From contig CP141127.1 of assembly GCA_035236585.1 (NCBI GenBank), positions 65,205,495-65,269,494 of the forward strand: 64,000 bases of DNA, in the 5' to 3' direction. A program made the position numbers and the translations under genes. The DNA is from Warburgia ugandensis (lineage: Eukaryota; Streptophyta; Magnoliopsida; Canellales; Canellaceae). The notes under the pieces are model-generated. The model was not told the DNA's origin. It was given only the letters and a program-made list of their open reading frames with translations, and ran no database searches. Shown here piece by piece: positions 26,602 to 39,056 of this stretch; the first letter of the stretch is position 1; every line of letters begins with the position of its first letter.

Positions 26602-27720
26602 TGTAACATCCGTGATTTTTAAATCTTAATTTAAGTAAATATTGATAGGGATGAAAAGTGAATATTGAATTTTCTAATTTGGAGTTATAGAAAGTGAACT
26701 TTTTATAAACATCAAATCAAGTGTTGAGATCTCCATATTTGATTGTACCCGAAATGATGATTCCAACGACACTAAGAACACTTAAATTAGAGTTCAAATG
26801 AAGAAGTTATGACACTTTAAATATGAAGGGTATTTTAGTAAAAATAAGATTAAAAAAGGCAGAAGAAATGCTTAAAATAGAGGGGTTGTATTTGATACTA
26901 GCACTGCCTCACCACTTAAGAAAAAAGAAAACAAACCGAATGGTCTATTCCTCCTGAGCCGACAGAGGGAAGGAAAAACTCGATGGGGGGAGGGAAGAAG
27001 ACAAAGAAGAAAAGGGGAAGAAGGAAGGCGAGGAGAAGAGGGAGAGAGAAGATAGAGGAAAGAGAGAAGCGGAGAGAAATCCCGCTCGCAAAAGAAGCCT
27101 ACCACACGGGCTAAGAGGAGAAACCATGGTTATAGGTGCTAGAGTTGTAGTCATCACCAAAGAAGATGACGGCTTGAATCGACAATCTGAGCTAATCATT
27201 CCACTCAGTGCAAGAAGACAACCAATAGCCCTAAGATTATTGAGGGATCTATGACAATCTTGATCATCAATTAGAGAGGTGAATGGTGCACGACGTGAAC
27301 AAAGGATTTCACCACAAAACTATTATCAATCCACACATCTAAGAGGTAAGATCTATGAAACCCAACTTGGGAATTCCATTTTTTAGCTAGATCCGTGCTA
27401 TTCATGCTAGATCTAGGTTCTTTTTTATGATCTGACCAATGATTTTTAGATCCATGCTTAGATAAACATAAAGCATGCTTATTTAACTTAGATCTAGATG
27501 GAATTTGTCAAGAAACTGATTGGACAATCTCGGCTGTTCAATTAGATACTATTGATATAACGACCTTGTGACACTTACTCGATGATCAGGTGCCATAGAT
27601 GACTTCTTTGATCTTAAATTGAGTATAATATGACAAAAATTATAAAATTTAGATAGAGATCGATCATGTAATCTTAGCTGTCCGATCTATCACTATTCAA
27701 ATAGTGACTTCATGATGACT
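26602..27720 (+). repeat. Element C right LTR, head fragment
   Basis: Starts TGTAACATCC and follows the left C LTR (1334 to about 2500) through the purine-rich block. Similarity is lost near 27720, so this is only about a quarter of an LTR. Confidence 0.7.
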
Positions 27721-27832
27721 AGGAGAGAGAAGGAAAGATATGACGCCTAGCTAATGGTAGGTCTAGTTTTCATAAATAAGTTGCATGAAAACTTAAGAAA
27801 GAAGACTTATTAGAGAAGCAACATCAAAGGAT
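27721..27832. other. Unassigned link before the CACTA element
   Basis: About 110 bases matching neither LTR C nor the CACTA ends. They hold the insertion point; the last three bases GAT (27830-27832) are the CACTA target copy. Confidence 0.5.
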
Positions 27833-27862
27833 CACTACTATACATGAGGCTTTTAAAGCTGG
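27833..27862 (+). repeat. CACTA left terminal inverted repeat
   Basis: CACTACTATACATGAGGC followed by TTTTAAAGCTGG. It pairs with the reverse complement of 43621-43650 with a few mismatches and one single-base gap. Confidence 0.9.
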
Positions 27863-27949
27863 CACAAAGAACGCATTATATTGACTTCTGACTTCTAGGT
27901 ATTTTATAAGTCGGTTAGAAATAAATAATGTTAAAAATATAAACTTAAG

Positions 27950-28400
27950 AAGTCATTTAATTGTAAACAACTTTGAAAGTCTGGCTCGAAGAGGAAAGTT
28001 TTTGCGAGAAGGACTTTTAAAGTAGGTAACAATTAAACAACTTCAAAAGTTGTTCACTTTTAAAGTCGTTTAGACTTAAACAATTTTAAAAGTTAATAAC
28101 TTTTGAAATCATTTAGGCTAAGCAGCTTCAAAAGTATGCCAATAAATTTGGCGCAAAGATTATTTTACATAGGAATGGACTTTTAAAGTCGTTTGACTCT
28201 AAAAGACTTCAAATATCAATAAAATTTGAAATTGTTTAGTCATAAATGACTTTAAAAGTCAGTTACTTTTGAAGTTGCTTGAGTCAGACAACTTTTAAAG
28301 TCCATTCCTACATATACTTTTCAAGTCGTTTAGTGCTAAACGACTTCTAAAATTACTATTTTTTAAAATTGCTTAGTACTAAACGACTTCTAAAGTTCTT
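27950..28400. repeat. CACTA left subterminal repeat array
   Basis: Many copies of ACTTTTAAAGTCGTTTAG-like units and their reverse complement (AACGACTTCAAAAGT-like), alternating in orientation, some paired as imperfect hairpins. In En/Spm such subterminal motifs are binding sites for the TNPA-type partner protein; that role is inferred here from position and pattern. Confidence 0.8.
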
Positions 28401-28848
28401 GTTCATTTACAAATAGTCAATCATGTATCCTCTTCTTTTCACAGGTACCATGATAGCTTCCTCCTCTGGTCCTTATGCTTCTCTCTTTTTCCCTTCTTAC
28501 TTTCCATTTTGGATATTTTGATTGTTTGTATCATGAAAAAAACTATAAGTAAACCATAACTTCTTTTGATCACAATTTATTTCTTATTACTAACTCTCTC
28601 TCTCTCTCTATTTCATTTTGTAGATCATGTGGGTTTTCTCATTAGAAATGATAGGGTTAAGAAGTGTGTTAGATCGTCCTGATTTCACAAAAAATGTATG
28701 ATTTCATTGCAAACGATAACTGCTTCTCTCTCTAACCCTCACTATTGGAGAAAGGGAGAACATTAAGATTTGCAGTTCTCATCCAAAATTAGGGTTTGAT
28801 GAAGAGTGGTGGTTATACCATCAACTTTTGGCCAAGAAAATTGCAAGA

Positions 28849-28932
<84 letters not shown>

Positions 28933-29640
28933 GTGCCACCTGAACACTAGGAGGCTAGATTTTGATGAAAAAGAGAAAATGCCTTCTTTGATCTTGTATT
29001 AATAAGATCTAATAGTATGTAACATTTGATATATATAACATTAGATGTGATCAAAAAATAATTTGATTTCCTCGTTCACATGTTTGTTTATGTATATATA
29101 TTATATATGTTTGCGTGTGTAAAATTAGTTTCATTATGTATTTATGTAAGATATTGTAATGTACAAAAAGTAAATAAATATGTATTTAATGTAAATTTTT
29201 GAAAATTTTTAAAGTCATTTGTTGTACTTTTAAAGTCATTTAACTGTAAATGACTTCAATTATGCGAGTCTATTTTAATAGTTATTTTGTTGACTTTTTC
29301 CATGCCTTTTTAGACTATGTTTATTAAACAAAACTAATATAGATTTCTGTTTGACTACCCTCTACCAAATCCTACTTGTGAATTTGAACTACATTCGCAA
29401 ATTCGGGGTCAATATAGATTTTTGAGTGATGGTTCATATATCTTTGTTTGTCTCATATGTATTATGCATAGTCAAAGAATTTTTACAAGGTTATAGGCTA
29501 AAAAAATTTCTTTTTAAAGTTAATTTCTTCTTGAATGTGTCTATCATATTATTTTTTCATTGTTAATTAAAAATTTCCATGAAATGTAGTCATTTCAATT
29601 ACTTCTAATTCTTGTATATGTAGTGTTTGGTAAAATGACC
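28401..29640. other. CACTA leader region before the transposase gene
   Basis: No readable gene. It contains a (CT)n tract, a short patch of subterminal-like motif at about 29203-29262 (AAAGTCATTT and AAATGACTTCAA), and AT-rich sequence. The transposase promoter and 5' untranslated leader probably lie here, but I cannot place a start. Confidence 0.4.
28851..28930. repeat. (CT)40 microsatellite
   Basis: Uninterrupted CT dinucleotide tract of 80 bases. Its purity suggests recent expansion and likely length polymorphism. The Ser-Leu repeat frame across it is an artefact. Confidence 0.95.
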
Positions 29641-32600
29641 TAGCCTTTTCATATCTAACAAATCTCTGTGACAAGAATATGAGGAGGAATATAGAATTTC
29701 ATAGACTTTGCACTTAGAACAAGTGTTGATCATAATCGCATGCATTGTCCATGCTCAAAGTGTGAAAACTGGAAAAAAGTAACTGTAGGGGTATTGAGAG
29801 AACACTTATGCTTCAATGGAGTCGATGAAAGCTATCACCCATGGATTTGGCATGGAGAAGAACTGCATACGCCCTTGATAAGCTTGGAAGATATGATCAA
29901 GATACTATAAGAAGTGTTGGAGATAGTACAGTTATACTACTATTTCACGATGCATATGATGACTTCTAGGATGACCTTGACAATTTCATACTACATTAGA
30001 GGAAGGTGATGAGCCGTTGTTCCCTGAGTGTAAAGATTATACCAAGCTGTCTGTAGTGGTAGAACTTTACAACGTGAAATCAAGATTTGGTTTTCTAGAT
30101 CAAGGTTTTATAGAAGTCTTAAAATTAGTGGGTAAGATGCTACCGAAGGATAATAAATTTGCAAGGTCCACATGGGAAGCAAAGAAAACCTTGGCTACAC
30201 TAGGGTCGAAGTATGAGAAGATACATGCGTATCCCAATGATTGCATCTTGTATAGGAAGGAGTACAAGGATTAAACTACATGTCCAACTTGTGGACAGCC
30301 AAGATGGAAGTTAAAGAAGAATTCAACTGAGATAGTTATTGACGTTCTTGCAAAGGTTCTATGGTACTTCCCCCTATTCCAAGATTTAAAAAAATGTTCT
30401 ATATAATAGAAACAACAAAGAAGTTAGTATGGTATGCCAAGGACAGAGTGGTTGATAGCTTTTTACACCATCCAATAGATAGCATAGTATGAAAGCACAT
30501 AGACTTCATGTGGCCTAATTTTGGTGAAGAACCTAAAAACCTATTACTTGAATTATCTGCACATGGGCTTAATCCTCATGGTTCTATGAGCAGCAAGTAT
30601 AGTTGTTGGCTTGTTATATTAGTTTGCTATAACCTCCCACCATCTCTATGCATGAAGAAGAAGTTCAGGATGTTAACTGTGTTGATATTGGGTCCAAACC
30701 CACTTGGGAATGACATTGATGTGTACTTGTCTCCCTTGATCTATGATCTTGAGACATTATGGGATGTAGGCGTTGAAGCTTACTACTCATATAGGAAATA
30801 GTCGTTCACCCTAAAGGTTATATTATTGTGGATAATAACCAACTTCCCTGCATACGGTAATTTATCTGGATGCACCGTGAAGGGATACAATTTTTATCCT
30901 ATCTCTAGTAATCAAACATGTGTTGTACGACTTAAACGTGATAGGAAAATGGCATTCCTTGAACACAGAAGATGGTTGCGTAGAGACCATCCATATCATT
31001 TTAAGAAGGGAGAATTTAATAGGAGTGTAGACATAAGGGCACCTCCAAAGATGTTGACAGGACAACAAGTATTGGAGCAAGTTGAAAACATTAATGTCTT
31101 CTGGGGAAAGAAGAAATCAAGTAAACATGCAGGTGAAAGTAAATGTAGAAGTTGTTAGAAGAAGAAAGTAATATTCTATCGATGGGTATACTTGAAATTA
31201 TTGCATATATGCCATGTGCTTGATGTTATGCACATTGAAAAGAATGTGTGTGAAGGCTTGACCGGTACCTTGGTTAATATCCTAGCAAAAAGAAAGGATG
31301 GACTTGCAGCTTGAATGGATCTTATGAACATGGGTTTGAAGAGGAGGTTGCATTTAGAGGATAGGGGCAGTCAAGGAACATAATTATCTACGGAAAATTA
31401 TATGCTCAATGGAGAGGGGAGGAGAATAATGTGTAAAACCTTATTCGAGCTCAAAGTCTCAGACGGCTACTCTTCAAACTTTAAAAACATTGTCTCCATG
31501 GAAAAGTTGAAATTATTGGGGATGAAGCCCCATGATTGTCATGCATTGATGCAACAACTCCTGACCATAGCAATACACTCAGTGTTACCAGAACAAAGTT
31601 AGGGGGGCTATTACAAAATTCTGCTACTTCTTTAATGCTTTATACAAGAAGGTGGTGGATGTTTCAGAATTATAAGAAATTCAAGGTCATCTAGTGACAA
31701 CTTTATGTGATCTTGAGACAATCTTCCCACCATCCTTCTTTGACATCATGGTACACTTAACAGTGCACCTCATTATGAGGTCAGACTCTGTGGGCTAGTT
31801 TACTTGCCATGGATGTACTTGTTTGAGAGGTACATGAAAGTTTTAAAAGGGTATCTACATAATCACTACCAGCCAGAGGGGTGTATAGTTGAATGTTGTA
31901 TTATAGAGGAAGCAATGGAGTTTTACACAGAGTACCTATCAGGAGTGGATGAAATTGAAATTGCAAGAAAGAAACATTTAGTTGCATTTCAGATCCCAAG
32001 GTTGGTGAAACTTTATTTAGTGGTTGTGTATCAATCATTGTCTATAAATAATGGGACCAGGCGCATCTTTATGTGTTTTGAAATTTTGATGAACTCCAAC
32101 CATACATTGAGTAAGTTGATCATGCATGCACTTATGTAAAATTTAATTGTTGATGGTTATATTTTCTTTAATTGCTTTATTAATTTGTGTGTGTATGTAT
32201 TGAATACATAGATGTACTCAAGGCAAAGAATCCAAGTTATGCAGAGAAATAGAAGTGGCTACAATTTGAGCATTGTTGCACTTTCAATAATTGGTTGCGT
32301 AAGAAGGTAAAATGAAAGAATTCTCACTTAATATTAATTAATAAACTATATTATGTACGTATATAATCTTACTTAAGCCTACTTAATATGTGTATGCACT
32401 GATTCAAGATTAGCAAGAAGTAGCAGGCAATAGTATATTTGGAACCTTGGGCTTGATGGCAATGGGACACGACCAGAAGTAATAAAATATGATGGATATG
32501 CTATCAATGGTTATCACTTTTACGCAAAATACCATAATATCTCAAAAGTTCAATAGAATAGTGGAGTTAGCTTAGTTGTCATTGCTACATTCTTTTCCAG

Positions 32601-33030
32601 TTCAAAGGATAACATGCCAATAGTGGTGGATGATATTTATTACAGGGTTATAAGAGAGATATAGGCCTTGGATTATACTTTAAAAATTGTGGTTGTGTTT
32701 AAGTGTGATTGGGTGGAACACAACAAAGACAACATCAAAATTACTGCCCTTGGATTGACATTGGTTGACCTCAATAGGATCAGCTATAAAAATGATGAAT
32801 TTATTTTGGCATCTCAAGTAAAACAAGTATTTTATGTGCAAGACAAACGTGATAAGAAATTATCAACTATTTTATCATCTTGTCTAAGGGATTTTTATGA
32901 TGAAAACAACCTAGGAGATAATGAAATAGATTACCCTTCTATCACCAAAACAATCCCATCAATTGTAGTAGTACTTGGTGAGAATGATGATTATGTGCCT
33001 GAAAATGGTGAGGAGGGTGCTTGGGTTTGA
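29640..33030 (+). pseudogene. TNP2-type CACTA transposase gene, decayed
   Basis: The segments match the TNP2-like transposase family in the right order. First comes a transposase-associated segment (about 29680-29880) with HCPCSKC-like and REHLCFNG-like wording. Then a Transposase_21 core follows: ECKDYTKLSVVVELYN, TWEAKKTL and YPNDCILYRKEY (30017-30274), CPTCGQPRWK (30276-30305), FGEEPKNLLLEL, SCWLVILVCYNLPP and GNDIDVYLSPL (30508-30801), and FPAYGNLSGCTVKGY (30843-30887). A DUF4218-like segment (WMYLFERYMKVLKGYLHNHY, from about 31807) and a DUF4216-like segment (FKCDWVEHN, TLVDLNRISYKNDEFILASQ, 32698-32830) follow. In-frame stops between segments, for example at 30799, 31156 and 31600, show decay, although some gaps may be introns. 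Where the family usually has Asp in the SADGxNPH motif, this copy reads SAHGLNPH (His codon 30562-30564), which would probably abolish catalysis. Confidence 0.85.
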
Positions 33031-33389
33031 AAACTATATGTAGTTTGGGTATGTGGATTGTATTAGTGAGTTGCAATATATATAATTCCATATTTCTAAT
33101 TAGCTCTTTTGTCATGAGCTATATGGATTGATAAGTGAGCTATATGTGTGTACAAAGAATGCATGAATCAATGTTGATATCATAAAAAGTCAGTTTCATT
33201 GTGTATTAATTGTTACATATTGTAAAGTACTAACATATTATATTTTTTAATTAAAAATAATTTATAAATTCATTTAGTGATAAACTACTAAAAAGTATAC
33301 ACTATTAAAGTCATTTACACTAAATGACTTCATTATGTACTACCAAATTTAGCACAAAAAATGAGCAACCAAATTTACACTAATCATTA
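33031..33389. other. CACTA spacer with a patch of subterminal-like motif
   Basis: Follows the transposase gene. At about 33285-33335 lie TTAAAGTCATTT and AAATGACTTCATT in inverted order, resembling the terminal arrays but far from either end. It may be a remnant of an earlier CACTA end. Confidence 0.5.
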
Positions 33390-34560
33390 TGTAACATCTT
33401 TGATTTTTAAATAACAATTTACAAAAATTTTGAATTATGTGAAATCAGAGTCAAAGGAAAATAATTTTGAAATTCTTAATTTTTGGAGTTATAGAAAATG
33501 AAAATTTTATAGACATCAAATCTATGTTAATACCTTAACATTGTGATTGTACTCAGAAAAACAATTCCAACAATACTAAGTTTGCTGAAATCGAAATTTG
33601 AACGAATACGTTTTGATTTTCTTGAAAAGGGCAATTTGGTACTCACATAGTAGGCCTCACTTGCAAAAATTTGAGAATTGAGTAGGTCCCATCTATTTTT
33701 TTTACTGTAATTATATAACTAAACAATTAAGTAGTAAAAATAATATAATTTTCAAGCGTAAAAATTTCCAAAATTAAATTTATTAAATAAACTAAAGGTG
33801 GGGACATTTTGGTTATGGCACCCCCCCTCCCTCTTAAGTCTTAGTCAATGAAAAGAATAGACCCAATTCTGTTCTCAAAAACCTGATAGAGAGGAAAAAC
33901 CCTAGCAGAGATGGCCGAAGAGAAGAAAGGAGAGAGAAGAGAGGGGAGAGGAAGAGAGGACCGACACGGATGGCACTAATTGACAACACCCAAAATGGTG
34001 TGTGTAGCTGAGGAAAATCAGTGATGAGAAGAAGGGAGAGAAGAAGAAGAAGAAGAAGAAGAAGAAGAAGAAGAAGAAGAAGAAGAAGAAGAAGAAGAAG
34101 AGAGGAGGAGAAAGAGGAGCAGATCTAAGCTACCGGTGTTGTTGGACCCTGACGATGCCCAGACCAATGCACGCAAATGAGAAAAACCCGACGGTGGGAA
34201 GAAGGAAGAGAAGAAGGGAAAAGAAAAAGAAGAAAAAGAAGAAGGAGGAGAAGGACAGTCCGACCGCGCCACCACCGATTGTTGATGCCCACAATGCCCA
34301 GATCAGTGCACATAGGTGAGAAAAAACCAACAGTAAGAAGGAGGAGAAGAAAAAGTGGGAAAAGAAGAAGAGGAATAAAAGGAGGAGGAGAAGGAGGGGA
34401 CAACCAGGCTGCCATCAACTAGGTTGCCACTGATGCCAACAATGCCCAGACCAGTGCTTAGGGTTGGAAACCTAATTTAATAGAAGAAGGGCGAGAAGAA
34501 ATAAGAGGAAAGGTAAAACAAAGCCTTTCTAGGTAGATATTCCAAATCTAGCTCATGATT
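33390..34560 (+). repeat. LTR-head-like fragment inside the CACTA element
   Basis: Starts TGTAACATCTTTGATTTTTAA, like the head of LTR C, followed by the same kind of sequence (ATAGAAAATGAAAATTTTATAGACATCAAAT near 33490-33520, and TTGTACTC-AAAA...ATTCCAAC wording). It passes into a purine-rich block with GAA repeats, as LTR C also does. It is a fossil LTR piece of the same broad family. No matching interior or primer site follows. Confidence 0.55.
34041..34100. repeat. (AAG)20 microsatellite
   Basis: About 60 bases of pure AAG/GAA repeat inside a longer purine-rich tract (33890-34410). Frames through it are low-complexity artefacts. Confidence 0.95.
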
Positions 34561-34814
34561 TTGATGGATATGTGCATGAACGAGTATGATTGAATGTTTC
34601 TAATTTCATTTAGATATATGAACATGATTTGAGCAGTTGAGATGAGATTCTGTGGGGATGAGATGCATGTTTTATTAAGGAGTAGCTAAAGAGGACATTA
34701 AATAGGCTGCCCTATCATGTTTTATTATGATAAACAGTATAACCGCACAAAATGGAGGAGATATAAGCAAACCTAACATGATGCATGATTTAAACTTGGA
34801 TATTGGATGAAATA

Positions 34815-37700
34815 AAGTAACCTATAGTACATGAATTAAGCATGATAGTATGCATGATCCAAGATGTAAACTAACCAAGCATGGAATTCATGAAATTAAT
34901 CCACTAATGCATGGAAACCTAAACTAAACTAGCAAAATAAAGTATTATGAGCCAATTAATATACACAAATCCAAAGTGGAATGTGAATGATTTATTACAT
35001 TGATAATGCATGAATTAAATGTAAGACTAGAAAGCATGGTGCACATGATTATGAGACCTAAAAGCATGGAATAAGCTACAAACTAACCTAGATAGAATAA
35101 TTGAATGGAATTCATGGACAACTAACAAAAATAAACTAAAATCTTAAGGGTAAACACTTCAAAACTACACGCATGAAACATGGGAAGTGCATGAATTAAG
35201 AATGAAAGTATCCATGAACCAAGATGTAAACTAACCAAACATGGAATGCAAGAAATTAATTGACTAATATGCATGGAAACATAAACTAAAGAAGAAAAAT
35301 AAAGTATTAAGAGACAACTAATATGCAGTAATCTCAATTGGAATGTGAATGATCAATTACATTGATAATGCATGAATCACAAGTAAGAATGAAAAGCCTG
35401 GTGCACACAATTTTTAGATCTACGAGCATGGAATAAGCTGCAAACTAAACTAGATAGAATACAAGAATGGAATGTATAGACGAGTAACCAAAACAAACAA
35501 AAATTTAAGGAGAAATACTTTAAAATTACATGCATGAACCATTGGAAGTGCATGAATTAAGCATGAAAGTATGCATGACCTAAGATGTAAACTAACCAAA
35601 CATGGAATGCATGAAATTAATCAACTAATGCATGGAATTCTAAACTAAACAAGAAAAATAAAGTATTAAGAACCAACTAATATGCACTAATCTCAAGTGG
35701 AATGTAAACGATTCATTACATTTATAATGCATTAATTACAAGTAAGAATGGAAAGCATGGTGCACACAATTATGAGATCTAAAAGCATGAAATAAGGTGC
35801 AAACCAACCTACATAGAATACATGAATGTAATGCATGAACAACTAACCAAAATAAACTAAAATTTGAAGGAGAAACACTTCAAAACTACGTACATGAACC
35901 ATGGAAAGTGCATAAATTAAGCATGAAAGTATTCTTAAACCAATATGTAAACTAACCAAGCATGGAATGCATGAAATTAATTGATTAATGCATGGAAGCC
36001 TAAACTAAATAAGCAAAATAAAGTATTAAGAGCCAACAAATATGCACTAATCTGAAGTGGAATGTGAATGATTCATTACATTGATAATGCATGAATTACA
36101 AGTAAGAATGGAAAGCATGGTGTGCATGATAATGATATTTGAAAGCATGAAATAAGCTGCAAAGTAACCTAGATACAATACATGAATGGAATGCATGGAC
36201 AACTAACCAAAACAAACTAAAATTTTAAGGAGAAATACTTCAAAACTACCCGAATGAACCACGGGAAGTGCATGAATTAAGCATGAAAGTATTCATTAAC
36301 CAAGATGTAAACTAGCCAAACATGGAATGCATGAAATTAATCAACTAATGCATGGAATCCTAAACTAAACAAGAAAATTAAAGTATTAAGAGACAACTAA
36401 TATGCACTAATCTCAAGAGGAATGTGAATGATTCATTACATTGATAATGCATGAATTACAAGTAAGAATGGAAAGCATGGTGCACATGATTATGAGATCT
36501 AAAAGCATGGAATAAGGAGCAAACTAACCTAGATAGAATACATGAATGTAATGCATGAACAACTATCCAAATTAAACTAAAATTTTAAGGACAAACACTT
36601 CAAAACCGTGCACATGAACCATGGGAAGTGCATGAACCAAGATGTAAACTAACCAAACATGGAATGCATGAAATTAATTGAGAAATGCATGGAAACCTAA
36701 ACTAAAAAAGTAAAATTAAGTATTAAGAGCCAAATAATATGCACTAACCCTAAGTGGAATGTGAATGATTCATTGCATTGATAATGCATGAATTACAAGT
36801 AAGAATGGAAAGCATGATGCACATGATTATGAGCTCTAAAAGCATGGAATAACCTACAAACTAACCTAGATATAATACATGAATGGAATGCATGGACAAC
36901 TAACCAAAACAAACTAAAATTTTAAGGACAAACACTTCAAAACTATGTGCATGAACCATGGGAAGTGCATGAATTAAGCATGAAAGTGTGCATGAACCAA
37001 GACGTAAACTTACCAAACATGGAATGCATGAAATTAATTGACTAATGCACAAAAATCTAAACTAAACAAGCAAAATAAAGTATTAAGAGACAAATAATAT
37101 GTACTAATCTGAAGTGGAATGTGAATGATTCATTACATTGATAATGCATGAATTACAAGTAAGAATGGAAACCATGGTGTGCATGATTATGAGATCTAAA
37201 AGCATGGAATAAGCTGACAACTAACCTAGATAGAATCCATGAATGGGATGCATGGAAAACTAACCAAAACAAACTAAAGTTTTAAGGAGAAACCCTTGAA
37301 AACTACATGCATGAACCATGGGTAGTGCTTGAATTAAGTATGAAAGTATGCATGAACCAAGATGTAAACTAACCAAGCATGGAATGCATGAAATTAATTG
37401 ACTAATGCATGGAAACCTAAACTAAATATGCAGAATAAAATATTAGGAGCCAGAGCCAACTAATATGCACTAATCCATTGTGGAATGTGAATGATTTATT
37501 ATATTGATAATGCATGAATTACAAGTATGAATGGAAAGCATGGTGTACATAATTATGAGATCAAAAGCATGGAATAAGCTACAAACTAACCTAAATAGAA
37601 CACATGAATGGAGTGCATGGACAACTAACCAAAACAAACTAAAATTTTAAGGAGAAACACTTCAAAGTATGCTCATGAACCATGGGCTTGTGCACATGGT
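34815..37700. repeat. Tandem array, 360-bp unit, about 8 copies
   Basis: The phrase TAACCAA(G/A)CATGGAATGC recurs at 34871, 35232, 35593, 35953, 36313, 36650, 37010 and 37370, a spacing of 360-361 bases except one of 337. Each unit also holds AAGTGCATGAATTAAGCATG, CATTACATTGATAATGCATG and AAGCATGGTGCACATGATTATGAG. Units are similar but not identical. The sequence is rich in GCATG/CATGCA words and has no conserved frame. It is a satellite-like array inside the CACTA element, flanked by LTR-derived pieces. Confidence 0.95.
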
Positions 37701-39056
37701 TCAAGTCTCTCCTTTGTATGAGATTCATTTGTAACTAACCTACGATAAGACATAAGTAAGTTAACATGAAAGGAGTAACTAACAACCATGAAAAACTAAT
37801 TACAAGGGTGATGCACACTCTGCATACTTAGAACTAATTACAATCCCCAAAATTGACTTCTAATCTATCTTCAATCATCCAAATATCAAGCAACAATGAA
37901 CATGCATATGAAATGGGCAGGAAAATTTAAGAGGAAAGATGGCAACTTACTTAATTTAAGAACTACATACACACACATGCACACACACACACACTTCCTG
38001 CCTCATGAAATGGATAGGGAAATTTAAGCTAACACACACACACACACACACACACGTCCCACCTCATAATTTAATCATCTTATTTTGCTTAATGTTCTTT
38101 TATTACAGCAGTTTTTGTACTTCTTTGGTTATCACATTTCTTTAGTTCTATAGGAGTGTTTCTATAATATTTTATTGTGTAAGTAAACTTTGGAAGCTTA
38201 GTGTCAATCAAATACATATAGTCATTTATAATTAGGAAGTTTAACCCTTAAAAAATCTTGTGAATGACCAATAGCAACCTATGTTCACAGATTAGGTGTG
38301 GGATGCATCTTTCCCACTAAGAGATGTGAACTCGAAGTAGTGGAGTTAAATACTAGTGAAAGGTCTATGGGATTTTTAGCCCTTTTACAAATACTTATAC
38401 TGTGTTCATCAGGGACATTGCGATCGCATGTGTAAAATGCCTAAGTCTGAAAAACAAAAGAGACTCTATAGGATTTTTTATAGAAATGTAGAGCTCATTT
38501 CTCTAAAAATCTTGATTTTAGAAAAGAAACACGACACTTGAGATTTTTAAATGCCAATTCACCTAACCGTGTTTAAGAACAAAAGATGGGTGTGTGTATG
38601 TGCTTGAGGACAAGTGGTAACTAAATTCTTAAGAATATAGATGGGCTAAAATGGACAAAAAATTATGCAAATACACCCTTGTTTCCCATAACTAATCAAT
38701 AAGTGGTCATAGTACATGCTTAAACATTTTAATAAGAATGACTTATGACAGGTTTTTAGAAATGATTAGAATCATGCAAGTTAACATTGCTTTACTTATA
38801 TCCTAATTTACTTAGAATCATGCAAATTAACATTGCTTTATTTATAATCATGTAAATTAGTTTTTAGGTTTAGTTTTAGGAAAGTTTAATTTTAGAAATA
38901 TCTATTCTTTAAAAAGTTTCTATTTTCATGCATGTTATATCTGATTTGCTTTCGATTTGTTTACTGCATATGTCATGTCGGTTTGGTTTCTTTAAATAAA
39001 TTTCATGGCCTTTTTTATGTCACTATACTAATATCATTGTGTTCTTCTTTGTATAA
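37701..39056. other. Spacer with AC repeats and an LTR-tail-like piece
   Basis: After the 360-bp array come two (AC)n tracts (37968-37994 and 38031-38055). A piece at about 38270-38575 has wording like the tail of LTR C, for example AGAAATGTAGAGCTCATTTCT and CACGACACTTGAGATTTTTAA compared with 23960-24020. AT-rich sequence follows up to the next gene. No gene is seen. Confidence 0.5.
37968..38055. repeat. Two (AC)n microsatellites
   Basis: AC runs at 37968-37994 and 38031-38055, separated by about 36 bases, parts of a small local duplication containing TGCCTCATGAAATG / CCACCTCATAATTT wording. Confidence 0.85.

Larger units (their letters stand above)
1334..27720 (+). mobile_element. Element C: outer Ty3/gypsy-type LTR element, broken
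   Basis: Outermost and apparently oldest LTR element. Its 5' LTR starts with TGTAACATCC at 1334, is split by elements A and B, and ends at 24153 just before a TGGTATCAGAGCC primer site. A second copy of the LTR head starts at 26602 and is recognisable to about 27720. The interior (24154-26601) is only about 2.4 kb and shows no clear gag or pol frame. By eye the two LTR heads differ more than the LTR pairs of A and B, which fits an older insertion. The element is broken. The Ty3/gypsy (probably Tekay/Del-like) assignment rests on LTR length, the Met-tRNA primer site and similarity to A and B, not on a readable polymerase. Confidence 0.65.

Noticed and set aside
28796-29002. Ser-Leu repeat frame
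   Set aside because: Created by the (CT)40 microsatellite.
34018-34422. Ser- and Arg/Lys-rich frames
   Set aside because: Products of the AAG repeat and the surrounding purine tract.
34815-37700. CRISPR-like regular repeats
   Set aside because: The whole 360-base unit repeats with no unique spacers, and the genome is a plant; it is a tandem array.
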